From the NCBI GenBank assembly GCA_009927195.1, contig RFNL01000438.1, forward strand, positions 1-42,156: a stretch of DNA of 42,156 bases, given 5' to 3'. Position 1 is the stretch's first letter. The number at the start of each line of letters is the position of its first letter. This document shows positions 35,894 through 42,156 of this stretch, piece by piece. The notes below the pieces were generated by a model. That model searched no databases. It saw only the letters and a program-made list of their open reading frames with translations, and had not been told where the DNA came from. Source of the stretch: Betaproteobacteria bacterium. GTDB taxonomy: Bacteria > Pseudomonadota > Gammaproteobacteria > Burkholderiales > Burkholderiaceae_C. The position numbers were made by a program, and so were the translations under genes.

Positions 35894-36874
35894 TCAACCC
35901 AGCAATCGGGCCAAACTGAGCAAGCACAACAAAACCAACCAGAGCACCACGGTGCGCCAAACCAAGCCCACCAAACTGCGTAAATGACCCAATTCCGGCT
36001 CACGCCCGGGCCAGCTTTCGCTGGCAGAGGGCTGCAGATCTTCAACCAGCACATCAGTTTTACCCGCCAGTTGCTCGCCACCCAACTGCACATTGAGAGC
36101 GCCAGCAGTGGCAGCGATCAGCGTGCCTTCATTGTCATGCGGGTTCGAAGCCGCAAATTGACGCCAACAGTCAATGGCCTCTTCAAAGTTACCCACCACA
36201 GCAAAAAATAATGCAGTCACTCTGGCTGGAATCCAATCGATCACATGCCATGCGCGCTGGGTCACCGCAAACAATGCCACGCTGACCCCTTGCAGCACAT
36301 CGCTGGGACTGGCCGTCCTTAGGGGTTTGATGGCCCCAGCATATTGGCTCATGCGGTACAGCACTGCACCTGCCGGCCCCAAACCCAAAGCAGCTCCCAA
36401 AGAAAACCAGACCAGCACACCAAAAACATGGCGATGAGCAGCAATCACTGCATGTTCAATCACGTGTCTGAACATTTCACTGCGGGGTAAATCCATGGCA
36501 TCCACCTGATGCCAATCGGCAAACAATTGGCGTGCAAGCACCTCGTCACCCGCTTCTAAGGCCACACGGATATCTGTGAAATGATGGCTAAATTGCCTAA
36601 AGCCCAAGGTCACATAAAGAACGACCATGCTCCACAACACCGCCAATGGCCATCCGAGCGACCACATCAACAGGCCGTAAATCAACCAGGCCGTGAAGCT
36701 GGGCAACCCCACAGCCAAGGACCAAATCAACCAGGCCCGCTGATCTTGCCCCACATCCAGCCATCGACACACCCAAGCGATCCAAGCGCGCAAACCCGTT
36801 TGCACCCAGCCTTTTTCCGACAAGGGTCGCACTTGCTCCAATATCAATGCAAACATCAGCGCGATGAAACTCAT
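35894..36874 (-). CDS. CobD/CbiB-like (AmpE-like) inner-membrane protein
   Basis: The 326-residue protein has several hydrophobic segments, starts with SFIALMFALILEQVRPL, and carries FGVLVWFSLGAALGLGPAGAVLYR in the middle and GNFEEAIDCWR later. These resemble the CbiB/AmpE membrane family. Classic CbiB makes adenosylcobinamide in cobalamin synthesis, but no cob genes are nearby, and this betaproteobacterial version is usually found beside the NUDIX hydrolase as here. A direct cobalamin role is therefore doubtful. A T-run lies immediately after its stop, with a weak CCCG/TGGG stem overlapping the end of the coding region, possibly a terminator. It is separated from the NUDIX gene by 42 bp and probably co-transcribed. 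Confidence 0.8.
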   Translation of the reverse strand: MSFIALMFALILEQVRPLSEKGWVQTGLRAWIAWVCRWLDVGQDQRAWLIWSLAVGLPSFTAWLIYGLLMWSLGWPLAVLWSMVVLYVTLGFRQFSHHFTDIRVALEAGDEVLARQLFADWHQVDAMDLPRSEMFRHVIEHAVIAAHRHVFGVLVWFSLGAALGLGPAGAVLYRMSQYAGAIKPLRTASPSDVLQGVSVALFAVTQRAWHVIDWIPARVTALFFAVVGNFEEAIDCWRQFAASNPHDNEGTLIAATAGALNVQLGGEQLAGKTDVLVEDLQPSASESWPGREPELGHLRSLVGLVWRTVVLWLVLLCLLSLARLLG

Positions 36875-36916
36875 GTGACCATCATAGCGGTGAGTTTGGC
36901 CAATGAAAGTCAGGGT

Positions 36917-37618
36917 CTAGGCAGCGGAAAGGAATCGATAAAAATTTCTCAACATTCCCGCCGTGGCACCCCAAATAAAGTGCTCTTGATGCCCATGTCG
37001 ATACAGCATGGAAAACCACTCACGCCGCACACCCTCAGCCTCGTGGGCATGTCGACGATGGTGGGCCGGGTTCATCAAAAAAGTCAATGGAACCTCGAAG
37101 ACTTCATCCACCTCCTTGGGATTGGGGACAGGGGTGAATCGGGGATTCACCAAGCCCACGACCGGTGTGATGACGAATGCAGAGCCGGTGGTATAGACCG
37201 GCAACTCACCCAACACCTCTACCTGTTGGGGATTTAAACCCACCTCCTCGTGGGCCTCGCGCAATGCGGTGTGGCGAAAGTCACAGTCTTCTGGGTCTAC
37301 TTTGCCGCCAGGGAATGCCACTTGGCCAGAATGGGTCGACATGTGGGCGGTGCGCCTGGTCAACAACACCATGGGTTGTTCGCGCATCACCAAGCCCAGC
37401 AAAACAGCAGCGCGCGAAACAGGCCTGTCCATATAGGCCCTCTCTTGGACCAATTCTGGTTTCCACACCGGGGGTGATTGGAAGCGGTCCTTTAACGCCC
37501 ATTCATGCATCCGATCCATTGGCACCGCCGGCAAGTGATCGTCGACCGATAAAACAGGGACTTTTTGGGGATCGAAACCAACCCGCTTTGACAATGGCGA
37601 GATCATGGCAGAACCCAT
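36917..37618 (-). CDS. NUDIX hydrolase, CoA pyrophosphatase type
   Basis: The region VLLTRRTAHMSTHSGQVAFP, followed by GGKVDPED and ALREAHEEVGL, combines the extended CoA-pyrophosphatase signature with the NUDIX box, so it probably splits CoA or acyl-CoA into 4'-phosphopantetheine and adenosine diphosphate. I place the start at the ATG at 37618, where AGGGTGG lies 8 nt upstream, giving 233 residues; the ORF-track start at 37648 has no such site. It lies downstream of rplS in the same direction, with a 60-bp gap, and may be partly co-transcribed with the rpsP operon. Confidence 0.9.
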   Translation of the reverse strand: MGSAMISPLSKRVGFDPQKVPVLSVDDHLPAVPMDRMHEWALKDRFQSPPVWKPELVQERAYMDRPVSRAAVLLGLVMREQPMVLLTRRTAHMSTHSGQVAFPGGKVDPEDCDFRHTALREAHEEVGLNPQQVEVLGELPVYTTGSAFVITPVVGLVNPRFTPVPNPKEVDEVFEVPLTFLMNPAHHRRHAHEAEGVRREWFSMLYRHGHQEHFIWGATAGMLRNFYRFLSAA

Positions 37619-37678
37619 GAAAAAAACCACCCTGTTGTCATCAAGCAAAGGGCGGTTGATGACACCTCGGTTCGCACT

Positions 37679-38056
37679 TTAAGCGCTGGGTGCTGCGGCC
37701 TTGTGAACGAGTTTTTCTTTGATGCGGGCCGACTTGCCGCTGCGTTCACGCAAGTAGTAGAGTTTGGCGCGTCGGACATCACCTCGGCGTTTGACTTCAA
37801 TGCTGGCAATCAATGGGCTGTAGGTTTGAAAGGTTCGCTCTACACCTTCGCCGCTGGAGATTTTGCGCACGGTAAAGCCACTGTTAAGGCCACGATTGCG
37901 TTTTGCAATCACAACGCCCTCATAAGCCTGCACCCGTTTGCGACTGCCTTCCACCACATTGACGCTGACAACCACAGTATCGCCAGGGGAGAAATCCGGT
38001 ATTTTTTTACCGAGACGAGCAATTTCTTCTTGCTCCAGGATTTGAATCAGATTCAT
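37679..38056 (-). CDS. rplS: 50S ribosomal protein L19
   Basis: The sequence from [15 protein letters not shown] through [33 protein letters not shown] and [21 protein letters not shown] is unmistakably L19, located at the 30S-50S interface. The ATG at 38056 is preceded by AGAGG with a 5-nt spacer; the ORF-track start adds 15 residues with no support. The 125-residue length includes a short [11 protein letters not shown] extension. It is the last gene of the rpsP-rimM-trmD-rplS operon, with an unusually long 122-bp spacer after trmD. Confidence 0.98.
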   Translation of the reverse strand: MNLIQILEQEEIARLGKKIPDFSPGDTVVVSVNVVEGSRKRVQAYEGVVIAKRNRGLNSGFTVRKISSGEGVERTFQTYSPLIASIEVKRRGDVRRAKLYYLRERSGKSARIKEKLVHKAAAPSA

Positions 38057-38178
38057 AAAAACCTCTGTCGATCTTGGTTGCGCTGCACTGGGGGCCTCCA
38101 TGCAATGAGAACAAGGTCTGCAAAGTGGAAGCGGCCAACCAGAGGATCGAAAAGCCTCATATTCTAACCAAAAATTTC
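38057..38178 (-). promoter_or_regulatory. trmD-rplS spacer with possible structured L19 leader
   Basis: This 122-bp gap is long for an operon in which the other junctions are 14-39 bp. On the minus strand it contains GAGG-CTTTTCGAT-CCTC (38158 to 38142), a hairpin, followed by GGTTGGCCGCTTCC, and G- and C-rich stretches nearer the rplS site. Ribosomal-protein autoregulation by mRNA structure is common, and L19 leaders are known in other phyla. An extra promoter is the alternative. Confidence 0.35.
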
Positions 38179-38952
38179 TCAGTTCGGTTGGATCGGCACC
38201 AATTTCAACAGATCGGCTTCATCTTGAGGGGACAATTGCTGGGCGGTGCGGGCGGCCACAACCAAATCGGGGCGATATCGTTGGGAAAGAGCCAAGCTTT
38301 GCGCCCGCCTCCAAGCTTGTATGTGAGCGTGGTTCCCTGATAACAACGCCTTGGGAACGGGGTCCCCCTGCCACACTTCGGGCCGTGTGTAGTGAGGAAA
38401 ATCCAACAAACCATTCATGCTGGGATTGAAACTTTCGCTGACATGGCTGTCCGGGTCCTGGAGAACGCCAGGCATCAGTCGGGCAATGGCATCCAACAAA
38501 GCCATGGCCGGAATTTCTCCGCCAGACAACACAAAATCGCCCAGACTGATTTGGGCATCCACATGGGCATCGATGAAGCGCTGGTCAATGCCTTCGTAAC
38601 GCCCGCAAAGCAACACGGCGCCGCCGGTCAACTGCGACCAAGCCTTCACCCGTTCGTGGTTCAAGGCTTCTCCCAAGGGAGAGAAATACAGCAAAGGTGC
38701 CTGTTTGCGGTCTTGTTGACGGTGTGCACGTATGGCGCTCAAACACTGCCACAGGGGTTCGGCCAGCATGACCATGCCCGGACCGCCTCCGAAAGGCCTG
38801 TCGTCCACGCGGCGGTAGTTGCCACCAGCGTATTCACGTGGGTTCCATAAATGAACCTGCAAGAGACCACCGTCAAATGCACGTCGGATAACCCCCGACG
38901 CCATGAATGCCCTCAACAACTCTGGGAACAAGGTGATGATGTCAAACCGCAT
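38179..38952 (-). CDS. trmD: tRNA (guanine-N1-)-methyltransferase TrmD
   Basis: TrmD methylates G37 of tRNAs using S-adenosylmethionine. The SPOUT-family knot is visible in [15 protein letters not shown] and [20 protein letters not shown], and the N-terminal [13 protein letters not shown] and FGGGPGMVM are diagnostic. The ATG at 38952 gives 257 residues, normal for the enzyme; the ORF-track start at 38985 would overlap rimM. A GAAAG lies upstream. Position in the rpsP-rimM-trmD-rplS operon confirms it. Confidence 0.98.
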   Translation of the reverse strand: MRFDIITLFPELLRAFMASGVIRRAFDGGLLQVHLWNPREYAGGNYRRVDDRPFGGGPGMVMLAEPLWQCLSAIRAHRQQDRKQAPLLYFSPLGEALNHERVKAWSQLTGGAVLLCGRYEGIDQRFIDAHVDAQISLGDFVLSGGEIPAMALLDAIARLMPGVLQDPDSHVSESFNPSMNGLLDFPHYTRPEVWQGDPVPKALLSGNHAHIQAWRRAQSLALSQRYRPDLVVAARTAQQLSPQDEADLLKLVPIQPN

Positions 38953-38966
38953 GGTGTGAAAAGCTT

Positions 38967-39533
38967 TCAGTAATCGGCCTGCCAATCCACATGGATGACA
39001 CCGTCATCCAAGTCCACCTTATCGATGTAAATGCCCACAAAAGGGATCATGCGTTCCACGATTTCCCCGCCCTGATCAGACTTGAGTACCAACACAGTTT
39101 GGGCACCGGTGGCCAATAAGTCACAAACCCTGCCCAGCAGGTCACCCTGCCGATTGATGGCTTTGAGGCCCAGTAAATCCACCCAGTAATACTCGTCTGC
39201 AGCGGCGCTTGGAAAGCTAGATCGCGGTACAAAAATGCGTGCGGACTTCATAGTCTCCGCCTGATTGCGATCGCTCATTTCATGCAAACAAGCAATCACA
39301 GCGCCCGAATGCTCACGGGCTTGTTGAACCCGCACCAGACAAGCGCCCGCAAAATTTTTTGGACCGCTCTCGGGTGGCACCAAATACCATCGTTTGGCCG
39401 AAAAAAGGGCTTGAGGGTCGGGGCTGAATGCTTGGACTTTGATCCAACCTTTGACACCCCAGGCATCAACGACCTTGCCCACCTCTACGGCATCTGCGGG
39501 CAATGTCGCAGGCTCCAGCCAGGGCGTCATCAC
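38967..39533 (-). CDS. rimM: Ribosome maturation factor RimM
   Basis: RimM assists assembly of the 30S head by binding S19. The N-terminal VEVGKVVDAWGVKGWIKVQA and the PRC-barrel part with EYYWVDLLGLKAIN and IPFVGIYIDKVDL are clear. The 188 residues are slightly above the usual length, mostly through a loop around the PESGPKNF segment. Two ATGs are in tandem (39533 and 39530), so the start is ambiguous by one codon; AAGG lies upstream. The gap to trmD is 14 bp and to rpsP 39 bp. Confidence 0.97.
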   Translation of the reverse strand: MMTPWLEPATLPADAVEVGKVVDAWGVKGWIKVQAFSPDPQALFSAKRWYLVPPESGPKNFAGACLVRVQQAREHSGAVIACLHEMSDRNQAETMKSARIFVPRSSFPSAAADEYYWVDLLGLKAINRQGDLLGRVCDLLATGAQTVLVLKSDQGGEIVERMIPFVGIYIDKVDLDDGVIHVDWQADY

Positions 39534-39572
39534 AAGGCCTTGGCAGTCTGGCTCGGCGGCAAATGCCGCTCA

Positions 39573-39824
39573 TCAATCAGCTTTTTGGCCAGATTGTTTG
39601 ACCAAGCGATCAACCGTGGGAGAAGTTTGAGCACCCACACTCTTCCAGTAGGTCAGGCGATCCATCGCAATGCGCAATGCTTCTTCGCCGCCCTTGGCAA
39701 TCGGGTTATAAAAACCGATGCGCTCAATGAAACTGCCGTCGCGACGCACGCGCTTGTCAGCCACAACGATATTGAAAAAAGGACGGGCTTTTGCCCCGCC
39801 TCGGGAAAGTCGGATGACAACCAT
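39573..39824 (-). CDS. rpsP: 30S ribosomal protein S16
   Basis: [30 protein letters not shown] and FYNPIA are the conserved S16 segments. The product has 83 residues, as expected. AAGGAT precedes the ATG at 39824. It is the first gene of the rpsP-rimM-trmD-rplS operon and is divergent from the GNAT acetyltransferase gene. Confidence 0.98.
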   Translation of the reverse strand: MVVIRLSRGGAKARPFFNIVVADKRVRRDGSFIERIGFYNPIAKGGEEALRIAMDRLTYWKSVGAQTSPTVDRLVKQSGQKAD

Positions 39825-39909
39825 GGTTTATCCTTCGGGTGGTGGAATTTCTCCAGCGTTTGAGACACGCAACTAGGCCACCCGGCCAGCGACACGCTGA
39901 AAACCAATT

Positions 39910-39915
39910 ATTATA
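39910..39915 (-). promoter_or_regulatory. Probable -10 element of the rpsP operon promoter
   Basis: A perfect TATAAT lies on the minus strand about 86 bp upstream of the rpsP ATG, in the only AT-rich spot of the divergent gap. The expected -35 position (about 39933-39938) falls inside the start of the GNAT gene and is a poor match, so the promoter call rests on the -10. The leader would be about 80 nt. The same AT-rich tract could serve the GNAT gene on the other strand. Confidence 0.4.
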
Positions 39916-39926
39916 TCACCTTACCC

Positions 39927-40463
39927 ATGACCCCCCTGATTCGCCACTGCTTGGACACAGATGTACCAGCGATCACCGCCATCTATGGCCACCATGTACT
40001 ACACGGCACAGGCAGTTTTGAAATCATCCCACCCACCACCCAAGAAATGGCTGATCGCCGGCAAGCCGTACTGGACAACGACCTGCCCTATTTGATTGCC
40101 GAAATCAATGGGCAAACCGTGGGCTATGCCTACGCAAATCTGTTCAGACCACGTTTGGCTTACCGCCATACCCTGGAAAACTCCGTCTATGTGCATCACC
40201 AAATGGGCCGCCAAGGCCTGGCCCGGGCATTGATGGCAGAACTGATGTCGCACTGTGAACAAATGGGCGGCCGACAGATGATTGCCTTGATTGGCGACTC
40301 CAACAATGCGAGCTCTATTGGTCTGCACCTTGCCTTGGGATTTCAACACGCAGGCTTGATGCGCTCCAGCGGTTGGAAGCATGGGCGCTGGCTGGACACT
40401 GTATTGATGCAACGCAGATTGGGGCCTGGAGATGCCACCACGCCAACTATCATTGGGCAATGA
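39927..40463 (+). CDS. GNAT family N-acetyltransferase (phosphinothricin acetyltransferase-like)
   Basis: The 178-residue protein begins TPLIRHCLDTDVPAITAIYG and has SFEIIPPTTQEMADRR, YAYANLFRPRLAYRHTLENS and the acetyl-CoA-binding region HHQMGRQGLARALMAEL, all typical of the phosphinothricin/methionine-sulfoximine acetyltransferase group. The physiological substrate in most bacteria is unknown and may be a toxic glutamate analogue or amino acid. The ATG lies only about 12 nt after an AT-rich tract, so the mRNA may have a very short leader. Its stop overlaps the start of the TM2-type gene by 4 nt (ATGA). Confidence 0.9.
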   Translation: MTPLIRHCLDTDVPAITAIYGHHVLHGTGSFEIIPPTTQEMADRRQAVLDNDLPYLIAEINGQTVGYAYANLFRPRLAYRHTLENSVYVHHQMGRQGLARALMAELMSHCEQMGGRQMIALIGDSNNASSIGLHLALGFQHAGLMRSSGWKHGRWLDTVLMQRRLGPGDATTPTIIGQ

Positions 40464-40906
40464 AAAACAAAACGATTGCGGCTTGGTTGGCTTTTTTGGG
40501 CGGCCCCATTGGCTTGCACCGCTTTTATTTGTTTGGCTGGGACGATACTTTGGGTTGGTTATTGCCCATCCCAACGGCCCTGGGCATGTATGGGGTATCC
40601 CGTGCGCAAGATTTCGGCGTCGATGATGTCACCAGTTGGTGGTTGGTTTTGCCTTTGGGATTCAATGTGGCGGCTTGCGCCCTCAACGCCATTGTTTATG
40701 CCTTGATGGATTGCCAAAAATGGAATCAGCGCTTCAATCCTGATGAAGATGCCTTGTGCGCAGCTGGCAATACCAATTGGCTCACAATTGGGGCCATGGT
40801 GCTGAGCCTGCTGGTGGGATCAACCGCCTTGTTGTCGAGCTTGGCTTACGGATTTCAGCGCTATTTCGAATATCAATTGGAAGAGGCGCAAAAAATATCG
40901 CAATGA
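40460..40906 (+). CDS. TM2-domain membrane protein
   Basis: The ATG at 40460 overlaps the GNAT stop, so I use it rather than the ORF-track start at 40373; the product has 148 residues. MKNKTIAAWLAFLGGPIGLH followed by RFYLFGW is the classic opening of TM2-domain proteins, with a short turn between two spans. Additional hydrophobic stretches follow (WWLVLPLGFNVAACALNAIV and LTIGAMVLSLLVGSTALLSS), giving about four spans. Function of the family in bacteria is unknown. It converges with folK, 23 bp away. Confidence 0.85.
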   Translation: MKNKTIAAWLAFLGGPIGLHRFYLFGWDDTLGWLLPIPTALGMYGVSRAQDFGVDDVTSWWLVLPLGFNVAACALNAIVYALMDCQKWNQRFNPDEDALCAAGNTNWLTIGAMVLSLLVGSTALLSSLAYGFQRYFEYQLEEAQKISQ

Positions 40907-40929
40907 TTTTTTGATCAGCCCAATCACCG

Positions 40930-41442
40930 TCAAGTGCAGATAAATGGCGCTTGCACTTCAGTCGGCTGCTCCAAGACCGATATACCTTGGCCTTCAAGCT
41001 TTTTCCAGTCCAAATTTTCCACCAACTCAGGTGCCAAATCTGCCAAAGGCTTGAGCACAAAAGCCCGCTCGGACCAGCGGGGATGGGGCACCACCAGGGA
41101 TGGGCTTGAAATGGTCGAATGCCCAAAAAAAATCAAATCCAAATCCAATGTTCTGGGTGCATGGCGGTAAGGCCGCTGGCGGCCTGCGGCACGCTCAATC
41201 TCTTGCATCAGAGACAGTAATTCAGGGGCGGTCAGCAAGGTGGTGATTTCCACCACCGCATTGACAAAATCAGGACCTGTCGCTTGCCATGGGGCAGAGA
41301 CATAAAAGCGTGAGGATTTAAATCCTTTGATTTTGGGAAAAGTCTGCAAAGCCTTGCAGGCTGATTGAAGTTGCGCCAGCGGTTCGCCCACATTGGCACC
41401 CAAGCCAATAAAAGCCTTGACCCAATCACGCCCTTGGTCCAC
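40930..41442 (-). CDS. folK: 2-amino-4-hydroxy-6-hydroxymethyldihydropteridine pyrophosphokinase
   Basis: HPPK transfers pyrophosphate from ATP to the pterin in folate synthesis. FIGLGANVGEPLAQL at the N-terminus and PYRHAPRTLDLDLIFFG near residue 105 are diagnostic, including the two aspartates that hold magnesium. The 170-residue length is normal. The ORF begins at a GTG (41442), 8 bp after the pcnB stop, and no ATG lies upstream of the conserved FIGLGAN, so an alternative start codon is required. The pcnB-folK order is conserved in proteobacteria. Confidence 0.95.
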   Translation of the reverse strand: MDQGRDWVKAFIGLGANVGEPLAQLQSACKALQTFPKIKGFKSSRFYVSAPWQATGPDFVNAVVEITTLLTAPELLSLMQEIERAAGRQRPYRHAPRTLDLDLIFFGHSTISSPSLVVPHPRWSERAFVLKPLADLAPELVENLDWKKLEGQGISVLEQPTEVQAPFICT

Positions 41443-41450
41443 TTTAGAAC

Positions 41451-42156
41451 TCAGATACTGCCCGGCGCAGCATCCGTATCGCCCCGACGCCGATGCCGAC
41501 GGCGCCTCTTTTTGGGCATATCCAGCCCCGCTGCCTCATCGACGCTTGGCGCAGCGTCAGCGCGGGCATGGGCACGGGAGACGCGACCTGTGCGCTGAGA
41601 CCGCGTACTGGCCGTGCGCAACTGCGTCAGCAAATCTTCCCGGCCCAGTTCATCGGCCAAGCTGAAGGTTTGCCACCAATCGGCCAACGCCAAATCGACT
41701 TCACCCACATCGGCCCGCAAACGCATGAAGTCAAATCCCGCCCGAAACCTAACCTGTTCAACCAGGGTATGAGGAGCGCTGCCGGTGCGCTTTTCAAAGC
41801 GGGGTTGCATCATCCAAATTTCACGCATATCTGCCGCAAGTTTGCCGCGGCCAGACACATCACCGATGCGCGCATCAAACACCTCATCAATGGCTTGTTG
41901 CAAAGCCGGAAACGGCGGCGAATGCTCGCACAAGCGCATCCAGGCTTGGTGCACATCCGACCAAAGCACGCAAGCCAACAAGAAACTGGGCGCAACGGGC
42001 TTGCCTTCGCCCACACGGCGATCGGTATCGGACAAGGCGGCTTTCACAAAGGGGGCGTCGGCACGTTCGACCACCATATCCAGCAAAGGATAAATGCCTT
42101 TTTGCAAGCCCACCGTTTTTAGCTGTTCAATGCTGGCCATGGAATGCCCTGTCTGT
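41451..42156 (-). CDS. pcnB: Poly(A) polymerase I, C-terminal part (5' end outside the window)
   Basis: The frame is open to the window edge. The ORF-track start at 42140 is an internal methionine, because the residues before it (QTGHS) continue the PcnB sequence. The visible part ends the RNA-binding region and includes LKTVGLQKGIYPLLDMVVER, FLLACVLWSDVHQAW, IWMMQPRFEKRTGSAPHTLV and FDFMRLRADVGEVDLALADWW, which match the PcnB C-terminal domains that position RNA for 3' polyadenylation. The very basic tail with KKRRRRHRRRGD is common in betaproteobacterial PcnB. The nucleotidyltransferase domain lies outside. Confidence 0.92.
   Translation of the reverse strand, partial: QTGHSMASIEQLKTVGLQKGIYPLLDMVVERADAPFVKAALSDTDRRVGEGKPVAPSFLLACVLWSDVHQAWMRLCEHSPPFPALQQAIDEVFDARIGDVSGRGKLAADMREIWMMQPRFEKRTGSAPHTLVEQVRFRAGFDFMRLRADVGEVDLALADWWQTFSLADELGREDLLTQLRTASTRSQRTGRVSRAHARADAAPSVDEAAGLDMPKKRRRRHRRRGDTDAAPGSI

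Noticed and set aside
35894-36874. Cobalamin biosynthesis gene cbiB
   Set aside because: Family resemblance only; no other cobalamin genes nearby, so the pathway assignment is not supported.

Overview
This window looks like chromosomal DNA of a Burkholderiales betaproteobacterium, most likely a Comamonadaceae relative (Limnohabitans, Rhodoferax or Polaromonas type). That is inferred from the moderately high GC content, the gene order recC-recB-recD, the block rpsP-rimM-trmD-rplS-NUDIX-CbiB-like beside rsgA-M48-orn, the pcnB-folK pair, and abundant TRAP transport, Rieske oxygenase and FAH-family catabolic genes. No database search was possible, so the taxonomy is inference.

Layout. 1-6228 (minus strand): a catabolic block in two transcription units. 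An acyl-CoA ligase of the benzoate/2-aminobenzoate type is paired with an Old Yellow Enzyme-type flavoprotein. Separately, an EctD-like phytanoyl-CoA-type dioxygenase overlaps a SAF-domain NAD(P) oxidoreductase, followed by a Rieske oxygenase that runs off the window. The 311-bp promoter region between the units carries repeated TCGACA/TGTCGA half-sites. 6391-6630: a small DUF333 lipoprotein. 6779-15785 (plus): the recCBD operon, with 4-nt ATGA overlaps at both junctions. 15982-16413: a small exported protein.

16421-23062: a divergent catabolic locus. A GntR regulator is followed by an EthD-like small protein and an extended SDR on the minus strand. On the plus strand are an FAH-family hydrolase, a complete TRAP transporter (DctP, DctQ, DctM) and a classical SDR. 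A good sigma70 promoter with a perfect 12-bp palindrome in its spacer lies between the two arms. This suggests uptake and breakdown of an organic or sugar acid under GntR control.

23293-30882: less familiar genes. They are a DUF1003 membrane protein, a secreted protein with two near-identical repeats, a thiamine-diphosphate enzyme broken by a single-base frameshift and coupled to a NIPSNAP protein, a 672-residue protein with two TerB-like modules, a long low-complexity tail and a terminal Cys/His cluster, and an exported M14 carboxypeptidase.

31033-42156: mainly housekeeping. tRNA-Ala(CGC), a DEAD-box RNA helicase, orn, an M48 membrane protease, rsgA, a CbiB-like membrane protein, a NUDIX CoA pyrophosphatase, the rpsP-rimM-trmD-rplS ribosome/tRNA-modification operon, a GNAT acetyltransferase overlapping a TM2-type membrane protein, folK and the 3' part of pcnB.

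The strongest candidates for something undescribed are the tandem TerB protein (26918-28936), the NIPSNAP/ThDP-enzyme pair with its frameshift, and the EctD-like/SAF/Rieske operon. I saw no CRISPR array, insertion sequence, prophage or rRNA gene.
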